64,000 bases of DNA from Branchiostoma lanceolatum (GCF_035083965.1 NC_089724.1:34352722-34416721), one strand, 5' to 3'. Numbered from the stretch's first letter, positions 34,941-46,000 are shown. The notes: generated by a model from the letters alone, not told the origin. Numbers and translations: made by a program.

Positions 34941-35552
34941 TTTAGGGTAGGCGCCTACACCCCAGCCCAAAATTGTAGACTAATAGAGGGCATTGAAACA
35001 TTGAAAGTGTTGTTTTTTTTTGGTGTAAAGTATTGGCAAATCTGGGGTGGCTATGACAGGTCAGACTTCACACTTGTAGAATTTGTTGAAAAAAACTACC
35101 TTTCTCTATCTTTTTGTCTTCTGGATCCCCGGGAGATAGTGAAATGGTCGCGAGCGGGCCCAAATGGAATGACTCAAGGGCTCTGGCTCGGGGGGTGTTT
35201 CCTTGGAGAATAGCTGTATAGAAGTTCTCGTAATTCTGTTAGATAACAGTCGACAGAACAGGTTAGGATTTGAGGGTAATTTTCTTGGTCAGAATCTTTG
35301 ATTTCTGAGATCAAGGAGGTTGCTTAGATAATCACACCTTATCATATGTCTGTCAACTTCTCCATAGGGATGCATGCATTTATGATTATAGGGACAAACT
35401 GTAATACCCTACTCCCCCTTCTATCTTCGCGTATAATGTATGGTCAGACAGGGGACAGTTCACGAACTGTTCACTAACCCTTCCCTGTAGGATCGACATC
35501 AGATGTATGTACCAGATTTTCCAATTCTTTCTGAGTTAAATGCTAATTTGAA

Positions 35553-35764
35553 TACTGTAAATGCGTTTTGAGTTTGCGTGGTTATTCATTTCGCAGTAGG
35601 GGAAACAGTAGATGTATTCGCGGTGATTCTAAGTTCGCGTTTGAAACAATAGTAGCGCCAAAGTCTTAGATGGACAAAACGTTTCCCGGTCACCTAAGGT
35701 CCGCGCTGAAAAGTTCACCGCCAAAGTAAAACCACCGCAAACAGTTCTTCATTTCCAGTACATG
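35553..35764. mobile_element. Decayed MITE with TACTGTAAATGCG / CCAGTA ends
   Basis: The left end 'atactgtaaatgcgttt' and 'gcgtggttattcatttcgc' are imperfectly inverted at the right end in 'aaaaccaccgcaaacagttc' and 'atttccagta'. Inverted CGCGGTG / CACCGC words lie inside. About 210 bp. Confidence 0.55.
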
Positions 35765-36352
35765 GATGACCAAGGAGGTTGGGATGACATCCACAAATAC
35801 ATGAATTTTTGTAGCCTCCGTTGCAGACTCCTTCCGACTGTTTTCTTTTTTACGTTACCGTTTTCTTATTTACCACATATTATTATTTTTTTCTTATCGC
35901 TGGCCGGCCAGCAATAGCTAAAAACTGAAGAAAAGAAATGTAACGATGAAACTGTAACTTGAAAAAGAAAACAGCCGCAAGTACTCTGCAAAGGAGGCCA
36001 CAAGTTTTGGACGTTTGAAGAAAAAAAAGAGTTAGGCCATACTTTAAATGGTAAAAAGATGCGAAATGAGAAATTAGAATTCATGCTCTCAATTATAAAA
36101 ATGTATATTTCTGAAAACATATACTAATGTCGCAAATGCCAAAGTCAAGTCCAGACTCGAAAAAGACTGCACTAGTATATGTTTTGAAATAACAAAATGA
36201 AGAACCTATATCTCTGCATGCCATACTCTGTGCTCTGACCAAATAAATTTCATAATAAAAGCAACTTTTCTTTTGAATATTTTTCAATAGCACGCTCCCA
36301 TTAGCTGGGTTCCCAAGAGGATCTCATTCATATAATCCAATCAACTTGGTCT
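35765..36352. mobile_element. TIR element of the 'ATGTTGATTTGATTATAT' family, hosting a nested MITE
   Basis: The right end 'ctcattcatataatccaatc' and 'aacttgg', with the preceding 'cacgctcccattagctggg', match 47580-47643. The left part near 35770-35805 ('gggatgacatccac') resembles the left end of the 47289 copy but is degraded. It is split by the MITE at 35811-36001. Confidence 0.5.
35811..36001. mobile_element. MITE with 'TAGCCTCCG' TIRs, second copy, nested
   Basis: The left end 'tagcctccgttgcagactcc' is identical to that of the 15628 copy. The right end reads 'gtactctgcaaaggaggcca'. The interior is T-rich and longer than in the first copy, with a GGCCGGCC palindrome at 35902. Confidence 0.75.
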
Positions 36353-38336
36353 TATACATACAGCAAATTACTTTCGTCAATAATGAAATGTCATCGTTGG
36401 ATTTAATAAAAAAAGTGCTAAAAAGTTTTTTTAACTGCAAACCAGTGACCAAAAAACATGTAGCTATATTTTGTATATGTATTTAGGAATCAACTAATTA
36501 TCTATATACATACAATGTTTTGAACATAGGTAGAGTATACGTAATGACTATTGTTACAAAATCCAATAGTTGAATTCAAATGGTAGGGAGTCGGGATGAA
36601 TTATTACCTTCGCCGAAAATGTTATGCGTATGTATGTATGTGTGTGTGAACAGCATACTTAGGACAGCTTCTGTTATTTGAGTGAACTGGAACATAGGGC
36701 TTACGGAACATTGAGATTTCGAAACATAGAGATTTCGGAACATAGGGCGGTCACCGATGTAAACATGCAGGCTTTGACTATGCCATCGATCTCAGTATGA
36801 GTATATAACGTTACAGCACGATAGATTATGACAAAGCTGTGTTACCAACCGATTATAGTTTGTCACAAACTAATACAAAAGTTGAGCCTTTGCTTTTTTT
36901 ATTGACTGTTTGGCAAGCGTTGCAATTATGTAAAATGAAACAGTAATTTTATCAAGGAACTTACCACGAGGGGGCAGATCTATGAGATCGATGCGATCGG
37001 GCTGGAGTTGACTGCATCCCGCGGTGGCTTCTGTGTCGGTCCCGGTGGCATCAGGGTGGATACTTCATTTACGTTTGGAGTATGCTGAAATGTTCTGAGT
37101 GGACGTGACTTCAATACCTGACCTTTGTGAAAATGGAAGCGTCTTAAGGCTAAGCGTTTGGGACACCTACCCTGCGCGTCCCAAGTCATTCCAAACGGGC
37201 AAGGCTCGTTTTTGTCCGCCTCGTCCTCGTCTGGGCCGTTTAGACTACGGCCAAGAGTATATACGTATACATATATATCTCATATGTCTTTTATCCCTTA
37301 GTCTAGATATTTGAACGTTGGGGCTACACTAAGATCTGGCAAATTATGCTAATTAAGACTTAACTTGAAAACTTTGTGGCACTTGAAGGTATCGTGAAGA
37401 TTAACACAGTAAGATATAAATCATGCAAATGAGGACCTTCTTTGCACAATTCTTACGTCGCCGGTGTGTTTTTTAAACACCACTCTTGTTAAAATTGTTA
37501 CATAACATGATATTTCCTTTAGTATGGCAATCGCAATAAGGACATCCGAATATGCAACTATCAGGTACCGTATTAAGACAATTGTAGATGATATACCGTT
37601 AGTTATACCGGTATGTTTGAGAATCAGTACTATTTGTATGATAACCTTCCTTTACGTGTCACGGATGTCATGTTAAACCTGGTGCCTAACGAAGTTAATA
37701 ATTCCGTACCGTACTACTGTTGCGGGTGTGCCGTAAAACACCCAGAACGAGTAAACACATTGCAACATATATACTACGTATACATCCCTTTACATAATTT
37801 GTATGATTCATACTAATGTAATTATAAAAGCTACAGAAGAAGCTATAATTGTTATAAGATCACTTTGCGTACATCCATATTCATTGAATCTACTGAGTAA
37901 GCGATTGGTATGATTACTTTTCAATTTGAACTCATTCAGAATATTGACCTCATATGTACGTACATGTATGTATTATATCATTTATTTGTGTATTGACCTT
38001 ACCTGTATATATTCTTTACTTTACCTTGATTTCCAGGTCTTATATAACAGCAATGTTGTGTACATGTATTGAGCAATCAATAATGTTCAAGAGGTGTTTT
38101 TCTGTGCAGTAAATTATAGATCTATTTCTGCTGTTGAATATATGTTTTGCCGATACCAAAATTTATGTGCCCAATTTGAACCACGAAACAGTCCAGAAAT
38201 GTTATATATAGAAGTTTAACAATTACAGAGTTTGTCATTTAAGTATTCTTGTTACTGTTCTTTTCTTTGTCATGTATATATGTTCTATTCATATATGATT
38301 TCAGGAGCGCAATAACTCCAAATGCCTCCTTGTTAC
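36353..38336. other. Mostly unassigned; weak exon-like segment and repeat scraps
   Basis: Scraps of the TACCTTCGCC repeat occur at 36606-36655 and an ATGCAAAT-type repeat at 37335-37460. GC-richer sequence at 36968-37110 is open in several frames on both strands, with a strong minus-strand donor (GTAAGT). I could not decide whether it is an exon. Confidence 0.4.
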
Positions 38337-38409
38337 ATTGCCGACGCAGAACTGCCTGAAATGTAGCATGGTCGGTGTTACAGACGTGACGCATTTTACG
38401 TGTTACAGA

Positions 38410-39076
38410 CGTGACGTAATATTCGGAAACTAAACTGTAGCATATCTGAGTCCGGATATGTTGCGTTGTAAACTGTTCCCGTTTCCAATCATAGATATTT
38501 ATCCGTATACACTAGCTGTCCGTAGCAAAACAACCCCGTAAACGCTGTGGAAAACTCGGAATATTAGGGTAATATTCGGAAACTTAAGTGTTGAATATCC
38601 GAATTCGGATACGCCGAGTGGAAATTTGTTCCCGTTTCCAATCATAGATATTTATCCGTATACACTGGCTGTCCGTCGTAAAACAACTCCGTATACGTTG
38701 CGGATAACTCGAAATAGTAGGGTAATATTCGGAAACTAAAGTGTTGAATATCCGAATTCGGATACGCCGAGTGCAAATTTGTTCCCGTTTCCAATCATAG
38801 AAATGTATCCGTATATACAGGCTGTCCGTAGCAGAAAAAAATCCGTATGTGCTACCGGAAACTCGGTATTTTCGGAAAATATTCAGGAAATAAAACGTTG
38901 CATATCCCGGACTGGATACGCCGAGTGCAATTTTGTTCCCGTTTCCAATCATAGATATTTCTCCGTATACATAGCCTATCTATATCAGGAAATTTCTTGA
39001 TATTGTCGGAAACGTGATGATTTCGGGAATTTTCATAGTATTGAAACGCCCGGAAATGACCCCCTTTCGCGCAGTG
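38410..39076. repeat. ~152 bp tandem array ending in a CACTG-family-like terminus
   Basis: The word 'gttcccgtttccaatcatag' recurs at about 38476, 38628, 38780 and 38934, a period near 152 bp with about 3.5 units. Each unit carries 'atatccgaattcggatacg'-type words. The right end 'cccctttcgcgcagtg' is, inverted, CACTGCGCGAAAGGGG, close to the CACTGCACGAAATGGCC terminus of the 3.5 kb elements. A matching left end was not found. Confidence 0.75.
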
Positions 39077-39690
39077 AGATAAACTGTACTAAACAAGATA
39101 ACACGATAGCAAGCACTATTTACCAATTGCTGATGTCACATGTTCGTAAGGTCATCTGTCAGAGTTGATTGGAATATTGGAGTAGTGAAACTGTACTTTG
39201 TTTACTTGAACCCTACTTGAACGCTTTTTTTTGCATCCTGGGAGTGTGTGTGTGTGTTCAGGTCTGCCCCTCCAACTCTCAAACTACTTATCGAATGACC
39301 ATCAAATGTTCAGAGAGTGGAATAATTTCTTAATGTCATTTGCCTAAACTTTTAAAAAGTGTATTCTCGTTAAGCTCAAAGGTATGCGGCAAACTTTTCA
39401 CAAATGGATGTCAACAGAATATCAATATCAACTGAGACAACTGTTCTCAATAGCAATAATACCGACGTTAAGATGACGTCATAAAATGATTATGAAATAG
39501 GACTGTTTAACAATAGCTAATGGTTTAGGGCTGATCAGGCCATATGTAAACCCCAAAACAATGAAAATAGATTCAAGACGTGTATTGAAATGTTTTTTTG
39601 GGGATCTGAGTATGGTTAACTCTTTTATTATTCTAATCATATTCAATTTTGTGTCGTGAGTACATTTAAGCTACTAATTTTTGGTTCCAG

Positions 39691-39841
39691 GAATGAGAAA
39701 CGGAACTACCTTGGTGGTAGGTTTATTGACGGAAGAAGATGTTTCCACTGAATATACTTCGGACGCGTCTGTCAACTTCAAGTCCTTCATTGCTAATCCT
39801 GACTTTACTGCAGGGTTTACCGACCGCTGGCTTAGGCACAG
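39691..39841 (+). CDS. Type I membrane protein with cadherin/CSPG-like repeats, exon a
   Basis: The acceptor 'tttttggttccag' precedes GAATGAG; the donor is GTATAAG. It reads MRNGTTLVVGLLTEEDVSTE, then YTSDASVNFKSFIANPDFTA, then GFTDRWLRH. It enters with two bases and leaves with two; the next exon completes Arg. No domain is recognised in this exon alone. Earlier exons were not found, so the gene's 5' end is unknown. The following nine exons keep one continuous frame to a stop at 48117. Confidence 0.7.
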
Positions 39842-40097
39842 GTATAAGTGATCAGTCTACATAAAGGGGCGAGGGAAGGTTCTATCAAGTGCTTTTCATT
39901 CAACCCTTTTCAAAACATTAACCTTTTGGGGGCACATAGAAAAGAAATTGTTTACATAAAGAGTGATTGGGTTAACGTGTTAATTTACTACAGTGTCTTC
40001 ACGTGTATATCCTTGTGGAATTCGTTAATTCCGTTGTACATTTGACTTAAATTGGTTCCCATGATGTTTCAGTCATGAAACATTGTTTTGTTTACAG

Positions 40098-40240
40098 AGT
40101 TAAACTTTGGTTTGGCGTGAATTTCTTCGTCACCACGCTGGGAAATGTCGAGATACCAGGTCCCATCAACATCACTGTGCCAATCAACACAACAGAGATA
40201 GAGCCGGGACTGGAACCACGACTGCTCTACTGGAACTATG
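40098..40240 (+). CDS. Membrane protein, exon b
   Basis: Acceptor 'ttgtttacag', donor GTAACA. Continuing the frame it reads RVKLWFGVNFFVTTLGNVEI, then PGPINITVPINTTEIEPGLE, then PRLLYWNY. Two N-glycosylation sequons (NIT, NTT). Phase 1 out. Confidence 0.75.
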
Positions 40241-40624
40241 GTAACATACGTTATTTGTTGGTATTTGAGACTACCGTTTGTGATTAAGGAAAGTTGCACC
40301 TGCATTCTGAATGTAACCAAGACCATCCAGCTACATTGTGCCCCTAGCAACTTTTGAATTGTCGTTGTGCGAAAGAAAACATATATTAAGAAGATTGTAA
40401 CGTATCTGAGTATTTGCAGTAGGCGCGTTGTTCATTCAAATCAAATATTGAGTCAGAGAGATAATGTAGATTTCTTTTAGTAACTTGTACGGCTTTTTTT
40501 AAATAACCCTCAGGGAATCTTGACCTTTTGCATAATATATGGGGTGATTATTTATGAATGAAGCTCTCAAAATGCATTTCGTTTAATTTTTTTCGCTTAT
40601 TTTATCTTACAAAACCTACTGAAG

Positions 40625-40719
40625 AAATACAAGAGTGGCAAGATGCACAGAGGACCTGTGACAGAGGGATGTCGGTACAATCTATGGTTGATTGGTCAGA
40701 CCGTTACGCCCATTTCCAG
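40625..40719 (+). CDS. Membrane protein, exon c
   Basis: It begins after 'aaacctactgaag' (an alternative in-frame acceptor is ten bases further on) and ends at CAG before GTCAGC. It reads EIQEWQDAQRTCDRGMSVQS, then MVDWSDRYAHFQ. Phase 0 out. Confidence 0.62.
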
Positions 40720-40973
40720 GTCAGCACTGCGTTTCTAAGATAAGTTTAAGTCATAAACCATTTTGGTGACTTGAAATCAAAAACACTCTTGCTTTTGCAT
40801 TTGCCCTTTGTGATGAATTTCACAGAAAAAGTTTGTGCAGAATCAAGATAACTATTGAACCAAACAATTTATCTGTGTATCTATTGAGAAAAACTACATG
40901 GATAAGTATTTTCCATCATTATTGTCAAACACGTCACAAGATATATTTCCAACAATTTCGCCGCCCTTTTCAG

Positions 40974-41267
40974 GTGTGCAAGACCGATGTTAACAACAAC
41001 AAAATAGGTTCTGAGCAAGCCCGGGTGCCTAGAAGTGTACAAAACACTGAACAAATCTTCCAAGGCCCGGCACACTTCGCCCTCGCCGCTGTAGAGAAGA
41101 GCTCCTCGAACTCCTGGCCCGTCATCGTTTCTCACAGTCGCGTACAAGCACAGGATGATGAAAAAAAGGCAATTTGGATCAGATATTTTGACCTCGATGG
41201 GGATCGCCTTTTTTTTTCAATCTCCGTTCCACCCTTGTTTAGAAATGTCCGACTTCAAGAGGAGGAG
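40974..41267 (+). CDS. Membrane protein, exon d
   Basis: Acceptor 'cgcccttttcag'; probable donor GTTTGT after EEE. It reads VCKTDVNNNKIGSEQARVPR, then ...HFALAAVEKSSSNSWPVIVS, then KKAIWIRYFDLDGDRLFFSI, then SVPPLFRNVRLQEEE. FDLDGDRLFFSIS resembles the D-x-D-G-D-x-L calcium-type segment of cadherin/CSPG-like repeats. Its frame (phase 0) continues at 45125, so the 3.9 kb intron between them contains the CACTG transposon. Confidence 0.75.
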
Positions 41268-43121
41268 GTTTGTAATCATGGATTTGAATTGAGCACATCT
41301 ATCTTTTGTCATCCTCAATTTTAAAATCTGATATGAAATAAAAACAAAACCAATCATAGGGTTTGCTTTATATCACCAAATGATGCTAGTGACACAAAGT
41401 CACAGGGTTCTTGATTATTTTGTTGCAACACGTCTTGTATGTCAGCTCATGTTGTCATGTGTTTTTAATTGTGAACTGTTGGTTTTCAAAAGTACATATC
41501 AGACTAGCACTGCACGAAATGGCCACGTATCCTGACGGATCCGACGTATCCGGAATCGGGCCTCATGACGTTTCCGAGCGAATCCGGAAAAATCCCAGTT
41601 CACTGCTCGGATACTGAGGTGCCCGCAGATCCGACCAATTCCGACGCCGTATTCCTCTGGATCCGTGATGCGCCTCGGATATCCGAAAATATTTGTGCGG
41701 ATCCCTCGTTTTTTTATATTTGGAATGTTCGGATTGTTTGTATGTCGGTAGTTGTTTCGGATCCTGACGAATAAATACACACGGCACGGCATGATCTCAT
41801 TTCCTGACGAATCCAGCAGATCCGGAATTACGCATTATAGCAGACACGGAACGTTTCCGATTGAATCCGATGCACTTCAGATCCGACAATTCCGGCGCCG
41901 TATACGTCTGGATCCTTCATACGTTTCGGGTACAAATATGGAACGTTTCCGAGCAAATTCAGACAAATACCAGGTACAGCTCAGATCCGGCAATTCCGAC
42001 GCCGTATACGTCTGGATCCGTGATGCGCCTCGGATACCTGAGGATATTTGCGCGAATCCTTCGTTTTCAGATATTTGTCAATATGGCAGAGATAATCGGA
42101 TTGTTTGTTTGTCGGTAGTTGCTTCGGATCCTAACCAACAAATACACACTGCACGGCATGATCTCAGATCCTGAAAAATCCAGCAGATCCGCAATCGTGC
42201 ATCATAGCAGATACGGAACGTTTCCGATTGGATCCGATGCACCTCAGATCCAACAATTCCGACAAATCCTGACGTATCCGGAATACGGATTCGTGTCCAA
42301 TCTCCCACAAGACACTGCGTGTCATGACGTCAGGCGCGAGAAACGGTTTTGTCGGTGAACAGCACGGAGACAAGAACGGCGTTTCATCACTCTCTGTGCT
42401 TAACATGGCATCGTCAGAGTCTACAATGGTCGACCAGTGATTTTTAGTGACTTGAGAGTCGAAGGGGATTCGGTGTAAACTCAAACGCGCGGCATTGCGA
42501 AGTAGTCTTCTTCGTGCATGCAATATTCGTCGCCCCCCTCCCCCTTGTAAAGTTGGTAGGGAGTCGATTCATCATTTAGAGGGACTGCCCTTTGGTAAGT
42601 ACAAATTGGAAAATTCCTGTTTCTAACTAGTTTGAACGTCAGTTATCCTCCTATTGTGGCTTGACATATCATCGCATTTGCATGACATTAAGAATTGTCC
42701 AGTCGACCTGCACTTCTGCACCGTTAGGATCTAGGAAATTTATAGCTTTCAATTTGTTCGTTCTTGCCAATGGTCAACAGACATTTGTGTCTGGTTAACG
42801 TTTCAGATACAACATAGCAAGCGGTTGAGGGAAAGATAATTAAAGATATCCTGTAACGGAAGAGAATGTCATAAGTATTTGTCCCACAAAGGTCCCACAG
42901 TTTGTGGATAGTGAGCTGGAACTTATGTGGAGGTAGTAGTGTGTTTCAGTGATTATTGCATTCAGTTATAGCTGTACATGTTTGATCAATATCATATTCA
43001 AGTTATGAATGTAAGTTTGACGTATTCAATTAAACGATGCCAGATTCATTTTTTACAAATGTGATTATGTGATATGTTTAATATTTGTCATTGTTTCCCT
43101 TTATATATATATCCTATACAG

Positions 43122-43230
43122 CATCGGCAGATACTTCCTTCACGAATGCAGCACATGTTGTGAGGACCTTAGCTTGGCTTGGAACAAAGCAATCAGCTGT
43201 CAGATGCTCAGAGTACCTCAGGCTCCTTCG
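43122..43230 (+). other. Exon-like segment inside the CACTG transposon core
   Basis: Bounded by 'ttatatatatatcctatacag' (acceptor-like) and GTAAGG (donor-like). Two frames are open; one reads IGRYFLHECSTCCEDLSLAW, then NKAISCQMLRVPQAPS. The segment and both splice-like sites are preserved in copy B (56524-56632, minus). A second open segment, 43466-43645 (SSQDELQAESNMLDTEEISL...), is also preserved in copy B, but the phases of the two do not match. It may be a captured gene fragment. Confidence 0.35.
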
Positions 43231-43344
43231 GTAAGGCTTAAGTCCTTCATTGGTACACTTCAATGTTAGCTGAGACAGGCATGATGGATACCCAATGTCC
43301 CTTGTTTTTTGTTAGCTGCTGTGATGAAACGAAGCCCATCACAG

Positions 43345-43377
43345 CAAGGAGGTTATATAGTCTATATAACCTCCTTG
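43345..43377. repeat. Perfect 16 bp-arm hairpin in the transposon core
   Basis: CAAGGAGGTTATATAG, a single T, then CTATATAACCTCCTTG. It is conserved in copy B at about 56384-56416. Function unknown. Confidence 0.85.
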
Positions 43378-44473
43378 ATCACAGTTATGTCAAAATCATG
43401 TGACATGTTACTTAAATACTAAGGATGTGAATTGATATTTATTCATCAATTGGTTATATCATATAGGAACTGGTTCATCACAAGATGAACTCCAAGCTGA
43501 GTCCAACATGCTAGATACAGAAGAAATCAGCCTTGCCTGTACCTTACCAAGAGTGCATGGAAGAAGTGAACTCAGATGTAGTCAGAGAATGGGGAGAGGA
43601 CGATTATACAAATGCAGTTCCACGGCATATACTACTTACGTGTAAAATGTGGCGTGTCATCATGGGAGTTTTTCAGACAGTATAATGTTACTTTGAAGTT
43701 TCTATTTTCAACCTCTGTATTTGAAAATATTTGTATCTGATATCTTTAAGACGAAGAACTGGCCACAAATAAGGCTTTAATTACATGAGTAGAATATGTA
43801 GAACATGTAGAAATTTTGGTCCAAGTGCACTATACGGCAGTAAATATTACCACCATGATGTGATGGTTGTTAATTGTAATACATTTTGTAACAATTGTGC
43901 TTACACAACCCCAATTTACCGACATTAACCTGCATATGCAGAGGTGCTTTGAGTATGTGGATGTCCCTCGGCCTGTCTTAAACGAAATTGATTATTTAGC
44001 CACATAGAACTTCCGTATTGTATTTGATAGTTTTGAACTTAGAAATGCATATATGTTGAAATATGAAATAATGTTACATTCAGGCTTTCCCAAAACTTCC
44101 TGTCATTGAATAATAATGTTTTGGGTATCGTTAAATTAAGAATGCACGCGTATTTATGAATAATTATATAATCAACCATTCTATCAAACTTTGTGTGTTT
44201 GATTTGTACATATTCGTGGCAAATACAAACATATTCAGAGTCACAATATGTCAAAGATTGTAGAAAGTCTGTATGTTGGATCAGTCTGTATCCGTGGCAA
44301 ATACATACTGTACGTATCTGTCAGGATCTTGGGCAATTTCGTGCAATGTACGGCCCCATATCCGTCGAAAATTCCTATTTTTGTATTCCTCCGGATCTGA
44401 GGTTCCGGATCACAGTCCGCTTGTATCCGTCAGTATCCGCCATTTTCTTTTAAAAAATACAGAAAACTTCCTG

Positions 44474-45020
44474 TACGTATCCGTCAGGATCTCTGGCATT
44501 CCCGTACAGTGTACGGCTCCGTATCCGTCGAAAATACCTCATTTTCGGATTCCTCCGGAAATATTCCCGATCCCGGTGCGGAAATTTTCGGATCCGTTAG
44601 GTTGGATTCGTCAGTATCCGTCAGTATCCGCCAAAAATACAGAAAAATCCCTGTACGCATCCGTCAGGATCTGTGGCATTTCCGTACAGTGTACGGCTCC
44701 GTATTCGTCGAAAATACCTTACTCTCGGATTCTTCCGGAAATATTCCATATCCCAGTGCGCATTTAGTCGGATCCGTCAGGTTGGATCCGCCTGTATCCG
44801 TCAGTATCCGCCAAAAATACAGAAAAATTCCTGTTCGTATCCGTCAGGATCGGTGGCATTTCCGTGCAGTGTACGGCTCCGTATTCGTCGAAAATACCTT
44901 ACTTTCGGATTCTTCCGGAAATATTCCATATACCGGCGCGGAAATAGTCGGATACCTTACACGAATCCGCCTGTATCCGTCAGTATCCGTCAGTATCCGA
45001 CAAAAATACAGAAAAATACC
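44474..45020 (+). repeat. ~180 bp tandem units in the right transposon arm
   Basis: Units beginning near 44474, 44652 and 44833 share 'cgtatccgtcaggatc', 'ggcatttccgtacagtg', 'tacggctccgta', 'tccggaaatattcc' and 'cagtatccgccaaaaatac'. Each unit carries a degenerate copy of the element's own terminus. Confidence 0.88.
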
Positions 45021-45124
45021 GGTACGTATACGCCGGGAAACGAGGCCATTTCGTGCAGTGTAGGAACCCCAAACATTCCCTGTTAACCATTTAATCTTGT
45101 TCACCTTGCGCCTTTCCTTTCTAG

Positions 45125-45674
45125 GAATACGCAGTTGTGTTCTACAACCCTTGTCTTGACTGTTACGGCACAGACAAGTTCAACATTTCAGCTGTAGAGA
45201 CGTTACCAGTAAACATGAACCCGCACAGCATCAACATAGAGCTCGTGGTGGAGGTGGAGCCCCGCAATGACGACCCAGTTCTAATTGTCCTTGTTGAGGA
45301 TGAACCCGCTTTGATAGTTCCGACCAAACGATTAGACCTGACAGTTGAGGTGAACCGTGTGTCCAATGTGTACTACCGAGACCTCCACGTCGTTGTGGGA
45401 GCATACGATGTCGAAACGGCTGACACAGTAACTCTGCAGTTCAGTGCTGAAAGTAATGACACCGTGTCCACATCACAGCAGGAACGGCGGGTTGAATTAG
45501 AGCCTGCCTGCACCACCAACTCTACGTGGTTTTCAGTTGTTCGAGAACACAGCAGAAACGATTCCTCAAGACGTCTACATCTGGACCCGTGTGACATTCA
45601 GGCACCGCATCCCGTACAAGACATGGCCTGGGTATTCACTACCCTCACCTACAGACCACATAGAAACTTCACAG
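45125..45674 (+). CDS. Membrane protein, exon e (cadherin/CSPG-like repeats)
   Basis: Acceptor 'cctttctag', donor GTGATG. 183 codons plus one base. NPCLDCYGTDKFNISAVETL, followed by INIELVVEVEPRNDDPVL, matches the end of a cadherin-like tandem repeat (YxGTDxFxIxV...V.I.V.PxNDxPV). The C-terminal part ends LTYRPHRNFTG, again the F/YxPxxNFTG motif of such repeats. Several N-glycosylation sites (NIS, NDT, NST, NDS, NFT). Extracellular. Another frame open at 45537 is a shadow. Confidence 0.85.
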
Positions 45675-45831
45675 GTGATGCATTATATAGTTGTCTTGAA
45701 AGACATGAATTCATGGCTATGGAGTGTATTTTGTCTTTATTTTTTGTGCAGTTTTGTTCATGTAGATATCCTCAAGTTCTTGGTTAAACTCATACGAATT
45801 GAGACTGATTCCAATATATTTGTATTAATAG

Positions 45832-46000
45832 GTAAGGATGTGATCAAGATCAACGCCATGGATCAACATGGCGGCCTTTCCCGTGTCGTGACCCTTGACC
45901 TTTACGTTTTGGAGAACCTGTGCCAACACGGCGGAGAATGTGTTGGTGATGTCACCGATCCTGACTGTACATCAAAGGACAGGGCCAGTGGGTTTGATGG
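45832..46000 (+). CDS. Membrane protein, exon f (repeat end and EGF-like start)
   Basis: After acceptor 'tgtattaatag', phase 1 completion gives G-KDVIKINAMDQHGGLSR, then VVTLDLYVLENLCQHGGECV. The second piece is the end of the adhesion repeat running into an EGF-like module (C-x4-G-x-C). Donor GTAAAG after FDG, phase 2. Confidence 0.85.

Larger units (their letters stand above)
41508..45060 (+). mobile_element. CACTG-terminus DNA transposon, 3553 bp, copy A, TSD TAG
   Basis: Termini CACTGCACGAAATGGCC and GGCCATTTCGTGCAGTG; flanks TAG at 41505-41507 and 45061-45063. The left arm (~0.8 kb) is full of GGATCCG/GGATAC words, and the right arm (~0.8 kb) of TATCCGTCAG words in ~180 bp tandem units. 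CACTG ends, a 3 bp duplication and dense subterminal repeats fit the CMC (CACTA/Mirage/Chapaev) group. No transposase is visible in the ~2 kb core, so it is non-autonomous. It sits in an intron of the membrane-protein gene. Many long open frames in the arms are repeat artefacts. Confidence 0.92.

Noticed and set aside
36968-37110. Possible exon, with protein-like translations on both strands (for example GQIYEIDAIGLELTASRGGF on plus; DATGTDTEATAGCSQLQPDR on minus)
   Set aside because: Both strands and more than one frame look equally good. The minus donor (GTAAGT) is strong but no acceptor or phase partner was found.
38410-39000. CRISPR-like appearance of a regularly spaced repeat
   Set aside because: Units of ~152 bp are contiguous and similar throughout, without unique spacers, and the context is a eukaryotic genome.
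41499-42523. Open frames in the left arm of transposon A and at 57235-57994 in copy B
   Set aside because: Same reason: repeat-driven open frames on both strands, with copy differences changing residues freely.
44193-45104. Long overlapping open frames in several frames (up to 184 codons) in the right arm of transposon A, with mirror copies at 54626-55588
   Set aside because: They are products of the tandem TATCCG-rich repeats; the translated peptides are repetitive, occur in multiple frames and have no start or splice context.
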